Shown one piece after another: positions 34,778-34,932 of a DNA stretch of 34,932 nucleotides. The stretch lies in the NCBI RefSeq assembly GCF_900141935.1, contig NZ_FQYX01000036.1, positions 1-34,932 on the forward strand. Reading direction: 5' to 3'. Under the pieces are notes generated by a model that was not told the DNA's origin, searched no databases, and saw only the letters and a program-made list of their open reading frames with translations. Position numbers and translations under genes: made by a program. This DNA comes from Arenibacter nanhaiticus (GTDB lineage Bacteria > Bacteroidota > Bacteroidia > Flavobacteriales > Flavobacteriaceae). Every line of letters begins with the position of its first letter. The stretch's first letter is position 1.

Positions 34778-34839
34778 TCTAGGCTACCGTAAAAAGCAAA
34801 ATTAAGAGTTTACTACTGCCAAAAGAAAAGACGCAAAAA

Positions 34840-34932
34840 GGATTGGCTGCGCCTTTCCCTTGACGCTCCCCTTTGCAAATACAAGCCTGTATTGCGAGGC
34901 AATACGCTTTGTTGTTTTAGCGGGGATTGGCT
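34840..34932. repeat. GC-rich structured sequence at the window end
   Basis: GGATTGGCT occurs at 34840-34848 and again at the very end, 34924-34932. Between them is a perfect hairpin GTATTGC-GAG-GCAATAC (about 34889-34905). The composition contrasts with the AT-rich surroundings. It looks like part of a second dispersed repeat family, but only one copy is visible. No gene is seen from 34720 to the end. Confidence 0.4.

Overview
The window reads as the chromosome of a marine-type flavobacterium (Bacteroidota, probably Flavobacteriaceae). The evidence is AT-rich DNA, several promoter -7 boxes of the Bacteroidota type TAnnTTTG, many lipoproteins, a Rho factor with a long basic low-complexity insert, and blocks I recall as typical of this family (DUF1599-DoxX-tpiA-prmA-clpS facing folP-cdaA, and ABC transporter-truA-phosphoesterase-DUF4293-rho). 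No database search was possible, so genus is left open.

Positions 1-1400 are a mobile-element scar: the first 18 codons of an IS5-like transposase run off the left edge, next to a complete but dead IS630-type element. Positions 1418-15588 are seven genes on the minus strand. In transcription order they are a sodium/solute symporter, a cytoplasmic GH130 mannoside phosphorylase, a CBM9-like protein, an alpha-1,2-type GH92 mannosidase, a terminator hairpin, a GH92-like protein lacking the expected catalytic acid, a GH20 hexosaminidase and a third GH92. The set fits breakdown of mannose- and GlcNAc-containing glycans such as N-glycans: mannose and GlcNAc are trimmed outside the inner membrane, a small mannoside enters by the symporter, and GH130 phosphorolyses it. 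No SusC/SusD pair is present.

Positions 15899-19668, on the plus strand and divergent from the glycan genes, hold a LytS-type histidine kinase, a LytTR response regulator, a Tat-signal beta-propeller protein and a lipoprotein. The lipoprotein consists only of the two C-terminal modules also found on the GH20 and on one GH92. A decayed second copy of its last module follows at about 19760-20047. I infer one regulon: a membrane sensor pair controlling glycan genes on both sides.

Positions 20156-33240 are ordinary core genes: a split YeeE/YedE sulfur transporter pair, clpS, prmA, tpiA, a DoxX protein, a duplicated DUF1599 protein, folP, the diadenylate cyclase cdaA, an ABC exporter, truA, a phosphoesterase, a DUF4293 membrane protein and rho. 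Three copies of an exactly 78-base, GC-rich, structured repeat (21304, 30691, 33402) lie in gaps at gene 3' ends. The window ends with an IS982-family element inactivated by one amber codon, followed by part of another GC-rich repeat.

The points most worth a second look are the GH92 paralogue with serine where the catalytic glutamate should be, the shared C-terminal cassette with its decayed copy, the LytTR-controlled glycan locus, and the 78-base repeat family. I saw no tRNA, rRNA or CRISPR array.
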